From Aeromonas australiensis (GTDB taxonomy: Bacteria; Pseudomonadota; Gammaproteobacteria; Enterobacterales; Aeromonadaceae), in NCBI RefSeq assembly GCF_000819725.1, contig NZ_CDDH01000009.1, positions 33,007-97,006 of the forward strand: DNA of 64,000 nucleotides, given 5' to 3'. Under the pieces are notes generated by a model. That model saw only the letters and a program-made list of their open reading frames with translations. It had not been told where the DNA came from and did not search any database. Of this stretch, positions 24,375-32,260 are shown in pieces. Positions within the stretch are counted from its first letter, which is position 1. Each line of letters begins with the position of its first letter. A program made the position numbers and the translations under genes.

Positions 24375-25100
24375 ATGACCCGTCTTGAAATCTGTATCGA
24401 CAATCTGGAATCCCTCTTCACTGCCCAGCAATCCGGGGCGGATCGCATTGAGCTCTGCTCTGCGCTGGGACTGGGTGGCCTGACTCCCTCCCATGGTTTT
24501 ATGCAACTGGCTGCCCGCCACGCCAGCGTGCCGGTGTACGCCATGATCCGTCCGCGCGCCGGGGATTTTTGCTTCAATGACGGCGAGTTCGAGATGATGC
24601 TGCTGGATATCGCAGCCGCGCGTGCTGCGGGTCTGCAAGGGGTGGTGGTCGGTTTATTGAACGAGCAGGGACGGGTACCCGCTGCCCAGCTCAAACAGCT
24701 GGTGGATGCCGCCGGCCCGTTGGGCGTCACATTTCATCGTGCCATCGACCTGTGTTCAGACTGGCGAGCAGATTTGGAGGTGATCGTGGAGGCTGGTTGC
24801 GAGCGCATTCTGAGTTCTGGCCATGCACCGACCGCACTGGCTGGGCTGGAAACCTTGCAGGAGATGCAGCAGGCATTGGCGGGGCGTGCCAGCTTGATGC
24901 CGGGCGCCGGAGTCAATACCGACAACGTGCGTACCATCATCGAGTTCACCGGGGTGAGCGAAGTGCATATGTCCGGCATGGGGTGGCGTGGCGGCATGGT
25001 GCCCCATGGGGTGAACATGGGCACCTCGGATGACGGCCGGGTCAATATCACCGACGGCGCCAAGGTGGCTGCGGTCAGAGCATTGCTCGACCAGGGGTGA
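24375..25100 (+). CDS. cutC: CutC family protein
   Basis: A 241-residue TIM-barrel protein from the ATG at 24375, which has an AAGGAG site 7 nt upstream. Family motifs: LEICIDNLESLFTAQQSGAD, RIELCSALGLGGLTPSHGF, VYAMIRPRAGDFCFND, GVVVGLLNEQGRV, VTFHRAIDLCSDW and ERILSSGHAPTALAG. Once linked to copper tolerance, the family's true reaction remains uncertain. The 3' end of this gene is partly duplicated immediately downstream. Confidence 0.92.
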   Translation: MTRLEICIDNLESLFTAQQSGADRIELCSALGLGGLTPSHGFMQLAARHASVPVYAMIRPRAGDFCFNDGEFEMMLLDIAAARAAGLQGVVVGLLNEQGRVPAAQLKQLVDAAGPLGVTFHRAIDLCSDWRADLEVIVEAGCERILSSGHAPTALAGLETLQEMQQALAGRASLMPGAGVNTDNVRTIIEFTGVSEVHMSGMGWRGGMVPHGVNMGTSDDGRVNITDGAKVAAVRALLDQG

Positions 25101-25106
25101 GTAAAG

Positions 25107-25188
25107 CTGCCTGGTGGCATGGTGTCCCTCCGTATGGCGTCAACATGGGCACCTCGGATGACGGCCGGGTCAATATCACCGACGGCGC
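25107..25188 (+). pseudogene. Duplicated fragment of the cutC 3' end
   Basis: The block ATGGGCACCTCGGATGACGG and the 22 bases that follow occur exactly twice, at 25018 inside cutC and at 25145, 127 bp apart. Looser similarity runs upstream to 25107: cutC GGMVPHGVNMGTSDD corresponds to GGMVSPPYGVNMGTSDD in the copy. The second copy diverges at about 25188 and has no start or frame context. It looks like the scar of recombination with a slightly different cutC allele. Confidence 0.75.
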
Positions 25189-25200
25189 GCTGTTTTCCTC

Positions 25201-25223
25201 CCTTCTCCCCTTGCGGGAGAAGG
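25201..25223. repeat. REP-like palindrome
   Basis: CCTTCTCCC and GGGAGAAGG around a 5-nt loop, followed by GGTGGGGATGAGGGGG. This is the widespread CCTTCTCCC/GGGAGAAGG interspersed element of proteobacteria, with the G-rich tail. It is related to the hairpins at 2944-3035. Confidence 0.65.
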
Positions 25224-25354
25224 GGTGGGGATGAGGGGGCTGATGTGAGGCACCTCCCACCTGGGGACAAAACCGGGGACGGGCCGGCAGCACCATGGCC
25301 AAAAGTCTGATATTATCCCGCCTCTTTACTACATGGATCTGGAGCAACATCTCA

Positions 25355-25966
25355 ATGTCCCAATACGACTCTATCGAACAGAAGGCCAGCTATGGCATCG
25401 GCCGCAACATGGGTGATCAGCTGGCGCAGCAAGCCTTCGCCGGTCTGGATATCCCTGCCCTGCAACAAGGTCTGGCAGATGCCCTGAATGGTCTGGAGTT
25501 CGCGGTCAGCCGTGACGATATCAACGATGCCTTCCAGGTGATCACTGCGCGTATGCAAGAAGAGCAGGAAGCAGCCGCCAAGGCCGCTGCTGCTGACGGC
25601 GAAGCCTTCCTGGCAGATAACGCCAAGCGCGCTGAAGTGAAGGTGACCGACTCCGGTCTGCAGTACGAAGTGCTGGTAGAAGGCAAGGGTGCCGTTCCGG
25701 TAGCTGGTCAGTCCGTGCGTGTGCACTACCATGGTACCTTCACCCACGGTGGCGTATTCGACAGCTCCGTCGCTCGCGGTGAGCCGGCCGAGTTCCCGGT
25801 GACCGGTGTGATTGCTGGCTGGGTTGAAGCGCTGCAGCTGATGCCGGTTGGTTCCAAGTGGAAGCTCTACATCCCCCACGATCTGGCCTACGGTGCCCGT
25901 GGCGCCGGTTCCATCCCGCCCTACTCTGCACTGGTATTTGAAGTCGAGCTGCTGGACATTCTGTGA
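25355..25966 (+). CDS. fklB: FKBP22-type peptidyl-prolyl isomerase
   Basis: A 203-residue prolyl isomerase. The ATG at 25355 yields MSQYDSIEQKASYGIGRNMG, matching FklB/FKBP22. The N-terminal dimerisation arms (about 1-90, rich in AAKAAAADGEAFLADNAKR) are followed by the catalytic FKBP domain: VHYHGTFTHGGVFDSSVARG, FPVTGVIAGWVEALQLMPVG, LYIPHDLAYGARGAG and SIPPYSALVFEVELLDI. Active-site Tyr, Phe and Trp are present. The longer upstream frame contains the promoter and was rejected. No signal peptide, so cytoplasmic. Confidence 0.94.
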   Translation: MSQYDSIEQKASYGIGRNMGDQLAQQAFAGLDIPALQQGLADALNGLEFAVSRDDINDAFQVITARMQEEQEAAAKAAAADGEAFLADNAKRAEVKVTDSGLQYEVLVEGKGAVPVAGQSVRVHYHGTFTHGGVFDSSVARGEPAEFPVTGVIAGWVEALQLMPVGSKWKLYIPHDLAYGARGAGSIPPYSALVFEVELLDIL

Positions 25967-25983
25967 TCCTGCTGGCTTGATGC

Positions 25984-26015
25984 AAACGGCGACCCTCGGG
26001 TCGCCGTTTGTTTTT
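25984..26015 (+). terminator. Terminator after fklB
   Basis: AAACGGCGACCC-TC-GGGTCGCCGTTT followed by GTTTTT. Confidence 0.92.
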
Positions 26016-26154
26016 GGGTTATGTGATAGACAGTATTTGTCGCGGTCAGTAGGTTGGATAGCAGAAAAGGGCGGCTCTTTTGCGCTTTTTACTGGTTTTT
26101 TCAGCAACGGGAACAGGCATACTGCGACTCATTAGAGAGGATAAGGAGAACCCG

Positions 26155-26469
26155 ATGAGCAAGAAGATGAAGAAGGTAGCGGGGCTGGCTCTGTTGCTGC
26201 TGAGCATTCCGGCCAGTGCCGATGCCATGCGCTGCAAGAGCGCCCTGATCACCGAGGGAGACAGCACCGCCGAGATGCTGCTCAAGTGCGGCGAGCCGAT
26301 GTTGCGCGAAGAGCTCAACCGTAACGAGGAGAACCAGTTTGGCAACATGGTGCAGGTTAAATATGGTGAACGCTGGACCTACAACTTTGGCAAGAACGAG
26401 TTTATGCGCTTCGTGACGGTGCGCAACGGCATCATTACCGACATCGAAAATGGCCCGCGCGGCCAGTAG
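26155..26469 (+). CDS. DUF2845 periplasmic protein
   Basis: A 104-residue secreted protein from the ATG at 26155, which sits after a GGATAAGGAG site. The signal peptide is MSKKMKKVAGLALLLLSIPA with cleavage near ASADA. The mature part starts MRCKSALITEGDSTAEMLLK then CGEP, the DUF2845 signature with two cysteines, and later WTYNFGKNEFMRFVTVRNG. Family function is unknown. It stands alone. Confidence 0.8.
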   Translation: MSKKMKKVAGLALLLLSIPASADAMRCKSALITEGDSTAEMLLKCGEPMLREELNRNEENQFGNMVQVKYGERWTYNFGKNEFMRFVTVRNGIITDIENGPRGQ

Positions 26470-26521
26470 CCGGCGGGCAAAGCATGGGTGCACAACAGAC
26501 AGTAGGACAAGACCCTTTGAC

Positions 26522-26740
26522 TCACATGTCCGGCAAGGGGTCGCGGTGACCAAGTTGTCTGACCGCCAGATTGATCTGGCGAGCCAGTCTTAGCCGCTGG
26601 CGGCAGGTCAGGCCATGGAGGCTGATCCTGCCCGCGTTGAATTCAAATGTCCCCAGCGACTCGATGGCAAAATAGCCTCGATGAAAGCTCTTGATGTAGC
26701 GAGCGATCTGCCGTGGGGATAACTGCTTGAATACCTTCAT
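26522..26740 (-). CDS. DUF1107 (YtfK-like) small protein
   Basis: A 72-residue basic protein starting MKVFKQLSPRQIARYIKSFH then RGYFAIESLGTFEFNAGRI, the conserved DUF1107 pattern shared with E. coli YtfK. The ATG at 26740 has AGGGAA 7 nt upstream; a GTG one codon earlier is less likely. E. coli YtfK is reported to stimulate ppGpp accumulation through SpoT under phosphate or fatty-acid limitation. Whether the Aeromonas protein does so is inference. Confidence 0.75.
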   Translation of the reverse strand: MKVFKQLSPRQIARYIKSFHRGYFAIESLGTFEFNAGRISLHGLTCRQRLRLARQINLAVRQLGHRDPLPDM

Positions 26741-26943
26741 CACACGGTTCCCTGATTGCCTGGACAGGGCACACTATGGTGTCGGTCGATGACATTGATA
26801 TGACGATTTATAAAGATTTGCGTGAATCCTTATTTTGCCAGTGAGCTCGGCAAATTTACGGCGTCATCGAAAAAGTTGTGCCATGGCAAACCACCGCACC
26901 GATATACTGCGGGCTTGAATGGAACAAATAAAAGGGCCTGTGC

Positions 26944-27426
26944 GTGGAATGGGTTGATGTGGTGGACGGCAATAACCGGGTGATTGGCGTGGCCGAGCGA
27001 GCCAAGGTGCGGCGGGAGAATCTCTGCCATCGCGCCAGCTATATTCTGGTGCTCGACGACGCGGATCGGATCCTGGTGCAGCGGCGCACCCTCAGCAAGG
27101 ATTTCTGCCCCGGCATGCTGGATGCCTGTGCCGGTGGCGTGGTCACCACAGGTGAGGAGATGGCGCTTTCCGCCCGCCGCGAGCTGGCCGAGGAGCTGGG
27201 GATTATGGATGTTCCTCTGCAGGGCTTTGGCAGCTTTTATGCAGAAGGGGAGGGCTACCGGGTCTGGGGCGGCCTCTTCAGTTGCCGTTATCAGGGGCCG
27301 CTGCAGCTGCAGGCCGAAGAGGTGAGCGCGGTGCACTGGATGAGCCTGGCCGAGATCGCCGAGCGCGCCAGCGAATTTACCCCCGACTCCCTGCTCGCCA
27401 TCGCCACCTGGCAGGCGAGGCGCTGA
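26944..27426 (+). CDS. yfcD: Nudix hydrolase YfcD
   Basis: A 160-residue Nudix protein. The Nudix box GGVVTTGEEMALSARRELAE then ELGI fits Gx5Ex7REUxEExGU, and ILVQRRTLSKDFCPGMLDAC plus EFTPDSLLAIATW are close to E. coli YfcD. The GTG start at 26944 (VEWVDVVDGNNRVIG) has AAAGGG 7-8 nt upstream and no in-frame ATG lies near. The substrate is not established; an IPP-isomerase-like fold is noted for the group. Confidence 0.88.
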   Translation: MEWVDVVDGNNRVIGVAERAKVRRENLCHRASYILVLDDADRILVQRRTLSKDFCPGMLDACAGGVVTTGEEMALSARRELAEELGIMDVPLQGFGSFYAEGEGYRVWGGLFSCRYQGPLQLQAEEVSAVHWMSLAEIAERASEFTPDSLLAIATWQARR

Positions 27427-27457
27427 CCAGCGTCATATATCATCCTCGTCAGAGACA

Positions 27458-27485
27458 AGACGGGCAGCCTGATGGCTGCCCGTCT
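27458..27485. terminator. Hairpin between convergent yfcD and PaaK-like gene
   Basis: AGACGGGCAGCC-TGAT-GGCTGCCCGTCT is a perfect 12-bp stem placed between two converging genes. U-tracts are weak on both sides. Confidence 0.7.
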
Positions 27486-27509
27486 GCATGTGTGCATTTA
27501 CTTGGCCTG

Positions 27510-28436
27510 CTACACCAGCTTGAGGCGCCGGTTGGTGCGCCCGCAAGCGCTCGGCTTGGCAAGCCAGTGCCCTTGCCAGTCGGTGGCCAGACGCAGTAGG
27601 GGATACTCCAGATCGAGCCGGGTCACCACCAGCTGGCCAGTCTCGTCGTCACTCACGGGATTGCCGCTGGCGGGATCGATGATCTCGACGATGCAGCTCT
27701 CGTTGACGATAAAGCCCTGACCGGGCTGACTCTCGTAGGCCACTACCCCCACATCCTGCCACACCAGACAGTTGAGAGCGGCAATGCCGTGAATGGCCTG
27801 CAGCGGCGCGGTTTCGGGGTGGGTGGCTTCGCACAACAGGGCGCGGCGCAGTGAGCCGCTCGGGATCTCCGCCGCCTCGGCGGCCTCCAGCAGGTCGAGC
27901 AGGGTCACCAGCGGGCCGACATAGCTGGTGGGTTGATAGCGCAGCAGCGCCTCCAGCTGGCGCCGGGTATCGTGGGGCCCGCAGGGCACCACTGGGGCCC
28001 CCAGCTGGCGGGCACCGTTATCGAAGATAAAGGCGGTGGGGCCGGCATGATAGTCGTGGCCGTTGAGCATCACTTCCCCCGCCTTGAAACCGGCGGCAAA
28101 CAGCGCCCGGGCCGCGCCCCACCAGTCAGCCCCGGCATATTCGGGGATGGCCAGCTGGCCCGGACAGGAGAAGACCCGCAGCGCCTGACTGGCGGGGCGG
28201 CCGGTGAGACCGGCAAAGGGGGGATGAGCCTGCTGGGCGGCAAACAGTTCTTTGCTGTCGAGCAGTGGCAGGGTGGCCAGCTCAGCCAGCTCCTCGAGGC
28301 GACAGTGGCGATAGGCGCTGGAGTAACCGGCGCAATATTGGCTGACATGGGTAAGCTGATGATTGAGCTGGTCCAGTTGCTGCTGTTCGCGCATGGCGGG
28401 GGGACGAATTTCCAGACCATCGTAATAGTGTTGCAT
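27510..28436 (-). CDS. PaaK-like (phenylacetate-CoA ligase family) protein, short and motif-poor
   Basis: A 308-residue protein that follows the PaaK fold: YYDGLEIRPPAMREQQQLDQ at the N-terminus, LGAPVVPCGPHDTRRQLEAL and YVGPLVTLLDLLEAAEAAEI in the middle, and IVEIIDPASGNPVSDDETGQ then LVVTRLDLEYPLLRLATDW near the end. Two things are missing. The phosphate-binding SSGTTGKPT loop is replaced by FSCPGQLAIPEY, and the protein stops right after the hinge (CGRTNRRLKLV), so the C-terminal domain of about 100 residues is absent. It is probably not a normal adenylating enzyme. AGGAGG lies 4 nt before the ATG. Confidence 0.7.
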   Translation of the reverse strand: MQHYYDGLEIRPPAMREQQQLDQLNHQLTHVSQYCAGYSSAYRHCRLEELAELATLPLLDSKELFAAQQAHPPFAGLTGRPASQALRVFSCPGQLAIPEYAGADWWGAARALFAAGFKAGEVMLNGHDYHAGPTAFIFDNGARQLGAPVVPCGPHDTRRQLEALLRYQPTSYVGPLVTLLDLLEAAEAAEIPSGSLRRALLCEATHPETAPLQAIHGIAALNCLVWQDVGVVAYESQPGQGFIVNESCIVEIIDPASGNPVSDDETGQLVVTRLDLEYPLLRLATDWQGHWLAKPSACGRTNRRLKLV

Positions 28437-28591
28437 GGGGCCTCCTGGCGCCGTGAAACCAGCTCAAGAGTAGTCTGCCCAAGGGGAAAGTGCCTGCCGC
28501 CAGCTGTAGCCTGGAATCGGCTCCAGGTTAGGGAGTGTCATCACTTTGGGATAAACTGGCGACTTCCCATCACGACTCAGGACGAGAAATC

Positions 28592-29065
28592 ATGATTGCT
28601 GTAGGACAACCCCTGCCTGCGGGCGAATTTACCTTTATCACCGCCGAAGGCAAGCAGCTGCGGGATAGCCAGGCGCTGTTCGCCGGTAAAAAAGTGGTGC
28701 TGTTTGCGGTACCCGGCGCCTTTACTCCCACCTGCTCCAATGCTCATCTGCCCGGTTATGTGGTGCTGGCGGATCAGTTTATGGCCAAAGGGGTGGATGC
28801 CATCTGTTGTCTGTCGGTCAACGACGTCTTCGTGATGCGGGCCTGGCAGATGGCCCAGAATGCAGAGGCGATAACCATGCTGGCAGATGGCGATGGCAGC
28901 TGGACCCGGGCACTGGGTCTGGCCAAGGATACCGGCGCCTTTGGCGGCATCCGCGCCCAGCGCTTTGCGTTGATCGCCAGCGATGGCGTGGTCGAGCAGC
29001 TGTTTGTGGAAGCGCCGGGCAAGTTTGAGGTCTCCGATGCTGCGAGCCTGCTGGCTAGTCTGTAG
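28592..29065 (+). CDS. Peroxiredoxin, Prx5 type
   Basis: A 157-residue thiol peroxidase. The ATG at 28592 gives MIAVGQPLPAGEFTFIT, the normal family start. The peroxidatic Cys48 lies in VPGAFTPTCSNAHLPGY, the Prx5 active-site motif with the PxxxT/SxxC core. Later motifs: CLSVNDVFVMRAWQ and GGIRAQRFALIASDGVVEQL. No glutaredoxin domain is fused, so the electron donor is separate. Confidence 0.92.
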   Translation: MIAVGQPLPAGEFTFITAEGKQLRDSQALFAGKKVVLFAVPGAFTPTCSNAHLPGYVVLADQFMAKGVDAICCLSVNDVFVMRAWQMAQNAEAITMLADGDGSWTRALGLAKDTGAFGGIRAQRFALIASDGVVEQLFVEAPGKFEVSDAASLLASL

Positions 29066-29189
29066 AGATCCCTCGTGCTTTGATTTCTCCTTGAATTGGC
29101 AGGCGGCACAGCTACACTGGCGCCACTTTCCACAGTGCTTACCCGTTTGGGCTGGCGCTTCGTTGCAGATATAAAGAGATGAAGATCCT

Positions 29190-30158
29190 ATGACCCTGGC
29201 TTTTGTTGCCCTGATTGCCGGACTGGCGCTGCTGGTCTGGAGTGCAGATAAATTTGTGGACGGCGCCGCCGCCACCGCTCGTTATGCTGGTATGCCCCCG
29301 CTGTTGATCGGCATGGTGATCATCGGGTTTGGCACCTCAGCCCCCGAAATGGTGGTCTCTGCTATTGCTGCCAGCCAGGGTAATCCAGGCCTGGCGCTCG
29401 GTAATGCCTATGGTTCCAACATTACCAATATTGCGCTAATCCTGGGGCTTACCGCCCTGATCAGCCCGATTGCGGTGGCTTCTCAGGTGGTGCGCAAGGA
29501 GATCCCCATCCTGCTCGGCATTACCCTGCTCTCCGGTGCCCTGCTGATTGATGGTCATCTGGGCCGGATGGATGCGGCTATTCTGGCGGTTGTGTTCGTC
29601 TGCCTGATGGGCTGGTCCATCTGGGCGGGGCTCAATGGTAAGGGGGATGCACTGGATGCTGATACCGCAGAGGATATCGAGAGTGAGGGGATGTCCCTTA
29701 AAAGCGCCATTCTCTGGCTCATCATCGGGTTGGTGCTGCTGATCGGCGCTTCCCGCTTGCTGGTCTGGGGAGCGGTCACCATCGCTCAGGGGTTAGGTAT
29801 CAGCGATCTGGTGATTGGCCTCACCATCGTTGCCATTGGTACTTCATTACCGGAGCTGGCCTCTTCTCTTATCGCCATTCGCAAGAACGAGCATGATCTG
29901 GCGCTTGGCAATGTGCTGGGCTCCAACCTGTTCAACACCCTGGCGGTGGTGGGTATTGCGGCGGGGATCCATCCGCTCGACGTGGCGCCGGAAGTCCTCA
30001 CCCGTGACTGGAGCATCATGATGGGGCTGACCTTGCTGCTGCTGGTGATGTGTCTGGGCCGCAAGGGGCAGGGCCGTATCAACCGGTTGGAGGGGGGCGT
30101 GCTGCTCACCTGCTTCGTCGCCTACACCGGCTGGCTGCTGACCAGTCAGTTTATCTGA
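29190..30158 (+). CDS. yrbG: Calcium/sodium antiporter, YrbG family
   Basis: A 322-residue cation exchanger with two inverted-topology repeats. The alpha-1 motif is IIGFGTSAPEMVVSAIAAS then GNAYGSNITNIALILG; the alpha-2 motif is AIGTSLPELASSLIAIRK then GNVLGSNLFNTLAVVG. Ten hydrophobic helices with a short cytoplasmic loop (GKGDALDADTAEDIESEG) separate the halves. The acidic and Ser/Asn residues that bind Ca2+ and Na+ are kept in both repeats. In E. coli yrbG begins the kdsD/kdsC/lpt cluster, but here it is alone, followed by a terminator. Confidence 0.93.
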   Translation: MTLAFVALIAGLALLVWSADKFVDGAAATARYAGMPPLLIGMVIIGFGTSAPEMVVSAIAASQGNPGLALGNAYGSNITNIALILGLTALISPIAVASQVVRKEIPILLGITLLSGALLIDGHLGRMDAAILAVVFVCLMGWSIWAGLNGKGDALDADTAEDIESEGMSLKSAILWLIIGLVLLIGASRLLVWGAVTIAQGLGISDLVIGLTIVAIGTSLPELASSLIAIRKNEHDLALGNVLGSNLFNTLAVVGIAAGIHPLDVAPEVLTRDWSIMMGLTLLLLVMCLGRKGQGRINRLEGGVLLTCFVAYTGWLLTSQFI

Positions 30159-30177
30159 TAGGGATTGGTGAAATGAG

Positions 30178-30212
30178 AGAGGGGGAAGCGCAAGCTTCCC
30201 CCTCTTGTTTTT
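30178..30212. terminator. Terminator after yrbG
   Basis: AGAGGGGGAAGC and GCTTCCCCCTCT form a 12-bp stem with a GCAA tetraloop, followed by TGTTTTT. The convergent decarboxylase gene may share it. Confidence 0.92.
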
Positions 30213-30242
30213 GCCCAGTGAACCTGTTGGCGAGCGGTGTGC

Positions 30243-31394
30243 TCAGGCTACTGCCACCAGCTTCTGCCCCTTCTGACTGCTGTCCAGAATGAGGATGCTG
30301 GCCTTGGGGAAGAAGTTGAAGGTGGAGGCGGAGGCCCAGGTGTAGGCGCCCATCACCTTGCCAACCACCAACTCGCCGATAGCCAGATCCGGCAGCATGA
30401 TGCCATCACGGATCACATCCACGCTGTCGCAGGTGGGGCCGGAGAGCACCGAGTTGTGCTGCTCGCCGCTGGCATAAGGCGTGCTCACCGGATAGGTGAC
30501 GTGGTCATAGAGCTGGCCGTTGTAGCTGCCGTAGAGGCCGTCATCCAGGTAGTACCAGATCTTGTCGCCGCGGTGGGCCTTGCCCATCACGCTGGATACC
30601 GAAGTCATGGCCGGCGCGCTGATAAAGCGGCCCGGTTCGGCAATCTTCTGCACGGTAGCGGGCAGCTTGGCCAGCGCTTCGCGGATCGGCGCGCAGAAGC
30701 CGTCGATATCGAACTCGCCCCCCTCATAATCCACCGGGAAACCGCCGCCGATATCCAGCACCCAGGGCTTGAGGCCGAGCGCCCAGGCCTGCTCCATAAT
30801 ATCGCGACAGGCGTCGATGGCCTGCACATGGCGACGGGCATGCGGCACCTGGGAACCAACGTGGAATGACAACCCCATCACCTTGAGCCCCTTGGCGTGA
30901 GCCAGCTGCAGCAGCGGCAGTGCCTGTTCCGGAGTGCAGCCGAACTTCTTGGAGAGGTCGACCTTGGTCTCGGGGTTCGGGAAGCTGACCCGCAGCAGCA
31001 GTTTCACTTCGTCCTTGTAGGGAATGAACTTCTCCAGCTCCAGCGGGTTGTCGTAGACAAACACGGTGCAGCCGAACTCCAGCGCATAACGGATGTCACT
31101 GTCGCGCTTGATGGGATGGGTATGAATGCAACGGCCCGGGCGAACCCCCTGACTGCGCACCAGATCCACTTCGCCATTGGTGGCCAGATCGAAACAGGCC
31201 CCCTCTTCCTTCAAGACAGAGACCACCGCCTCGTGGGGCAGGGGTTTAAGTGCATAGTGCAATCGTACATCGGGCAGGGCGGCGGCCAGCGCCCGATACT
31301 GTTTGCGGACGGCTGCCTTGTCGAGCAGCAGCAGGGGGGAGCCAAATTGTTCAACCAGCTGGCGGTAGTCTTGTGCAATGAGGGTCTCGTTCAT
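30243..31394 (-). CDS. Type III PLP-dependent decarboxylase, ornithine decarboxylase-like
   Basis: A 383-residue alanine-racemase-fold decarboxylase, of the kind that makes putrescine or cadaverine. The ATG at 31394 starts MNETLIAQDYRQLVEQFGSP. PLP lysine K50 is in HYALKPLPH; SFHVGSQVP, LDIGGGFPVDY and AEPGRFISAPA bind the cofactor; GPTCDSVDVI is the ornithine decarboxylase active-site cysteine motif and YYLDDGLYGSYNGQLYDH is also diagnostic. These separate it from diaminopimelate decarboxylase. Ornithine versus lysine specificity cannot be read from sequence alone. It is divergent from a glycine-riboswitch unit. Confidence 0.88.
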   Translation of the reverse strand: MNETLIAQDYRQLVEQFGSPLLLLDKAAVRKQYRALAAALPDVRLHYALKPLPHEAVVSVLKEEGACFDLATNGEVDLVRSQGVRPGRCIHTHPIKRDSDIRYALEFGCTVFVYDNPLELEKFIPYKDEVKLLLRVSFPNPETKVDLSKKFGCTPEQALPLLQLAHAKGLKVMGLSFHVGSQVPHARRHVQAIDACRDIMEQAWALGLKPWVLDIGGGFPVDYEGGEFDIDGFCAPIREALAKLPATVQKIAEPGRFISAPAMTSVSSVMGKAHRGDKIWYYLDDGLYGSYNGQLYDHVTYPVSTPYASGEQHNSVLSGPTCDSVDVIRDGIMLPDLAIGELVVGKVMGAYTWASASTFNFFPKASILILDSSQKGQKLVAVA

Positions 31395-31821
31395 TCTCTG
31401 TTGGTCATCCTTAGGGGGCAAATATGCCCAAGCCATATGCGATTGAACCGGCGACGGCCGGATCAGGCGAGCGGTCCGGAGGGACCCACCAAGCACAGTG
31501 CATAAAATGACAGAAAAATGCTTGGTTATGCGCGGAATTATCTTCCTATTGGTTTTTTGTGCAACCTCTTTGCTTGGTTATGTCGGTGAGTTTTTCTGGC
31601 CGAAACGAGATAGATCACAGTTCTCTATCCGACTCGTTTCCCGTTCGGGCTGTGGGTGATTCGCGAGAGTCTAACCTGTTGATATTTAACTAACATTTAA
31701 CATTCTTGCCGCAGCTCTGGCCGTCACTAAAAAAATATAAAGGAGGGGGAGCAAGTGCGAGACAGCTCACAATTTTTGGATTACCATGCCCGCTTCCTAA
31801 TCCAAATTAGTTCGGATGAAG

Positions 31822-32003
31822 GTAGCAGGAGAGTGATGGGCAACCATCCACCGAAGAAGTGAATCTTTCAGGTGCCGGGCAACCGGTGTGGACTGCTACT
31901 GGACGATACTCTGGAGAGACCCGTTAAATCGGGCGCCGAAGGAGCAAGGCACCATGATTGCATCGCAATCTGGCGCCGGAAACTCTCAGGCAAAAGGACA
32001 GAG
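31822..32003 (+). ncRNA. Tandem glycine riboswitch
   Basis: Two consecutive aptamers precede the AGCS symporter gene. Aptamer 1 is closed by GTAGCAG (31822) with CTGCTAC (31893-31899) and contains GGAGAG, CACCGAAG and CTTTCAGGTGCCGGGCAACC. Aptamer 2 is closed by CTCTG (31909) with CAGAG (31999) and contains GGAGAGACC, GGCGCCGAAGGAGCAA and AACTCTCAGGCAAAAGGACA, the textbook glycine-aptamer core. A 9-nt linker joins them. The two-aptamer form is known from gcvT and glycine transporter leaders in Vibrio and relatives. The effect on expression is exerted downstream, where a hairpin covers the ribosome-binding site. Confidence 0.93.
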
Positions 32004-32227
32004 GGGATGGGATGGTTGTACCTGAGCTTGGCACTGTTCACGATCTGTAACGAGAGGTCGTCAGCAAGGTAAAGAGCTGCGCAGGAGCCGGAGTGTATGC
32101 GAATACATGATGCTTCCGAGCAGCGCATGAGCCTTGATCACGGCCTCATAGTAAGAGTGTGAACATATTCCTGGCTTGCATCCGATCGCCTTTGGGGATC
32201 GCGACACCTATGGGAAGATCATCCTTC

Positions 32228-32257
32228 TCCTCCTTAATTTTTGTTTCTTAAGGAGGA
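32228..32257 (+). promoter_or_regulatory. Hairpin masking the ribosome-binding site of the AGCS gene
   Basis: TCCTCCTTAA (32228-32237) pairs perfectly with TTAAGGAGGA (32248-32257) around a 10-nt loop. The right arm holds the entire Shine-Dalgarno AAGGAGG, 3 nt before the ATG at 32261. It is 225 nt after the glycine aptamers and probably their expression platform or an independent translational brake. Confidence 0.7.
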
Positions 32258-32260
32258 TGC

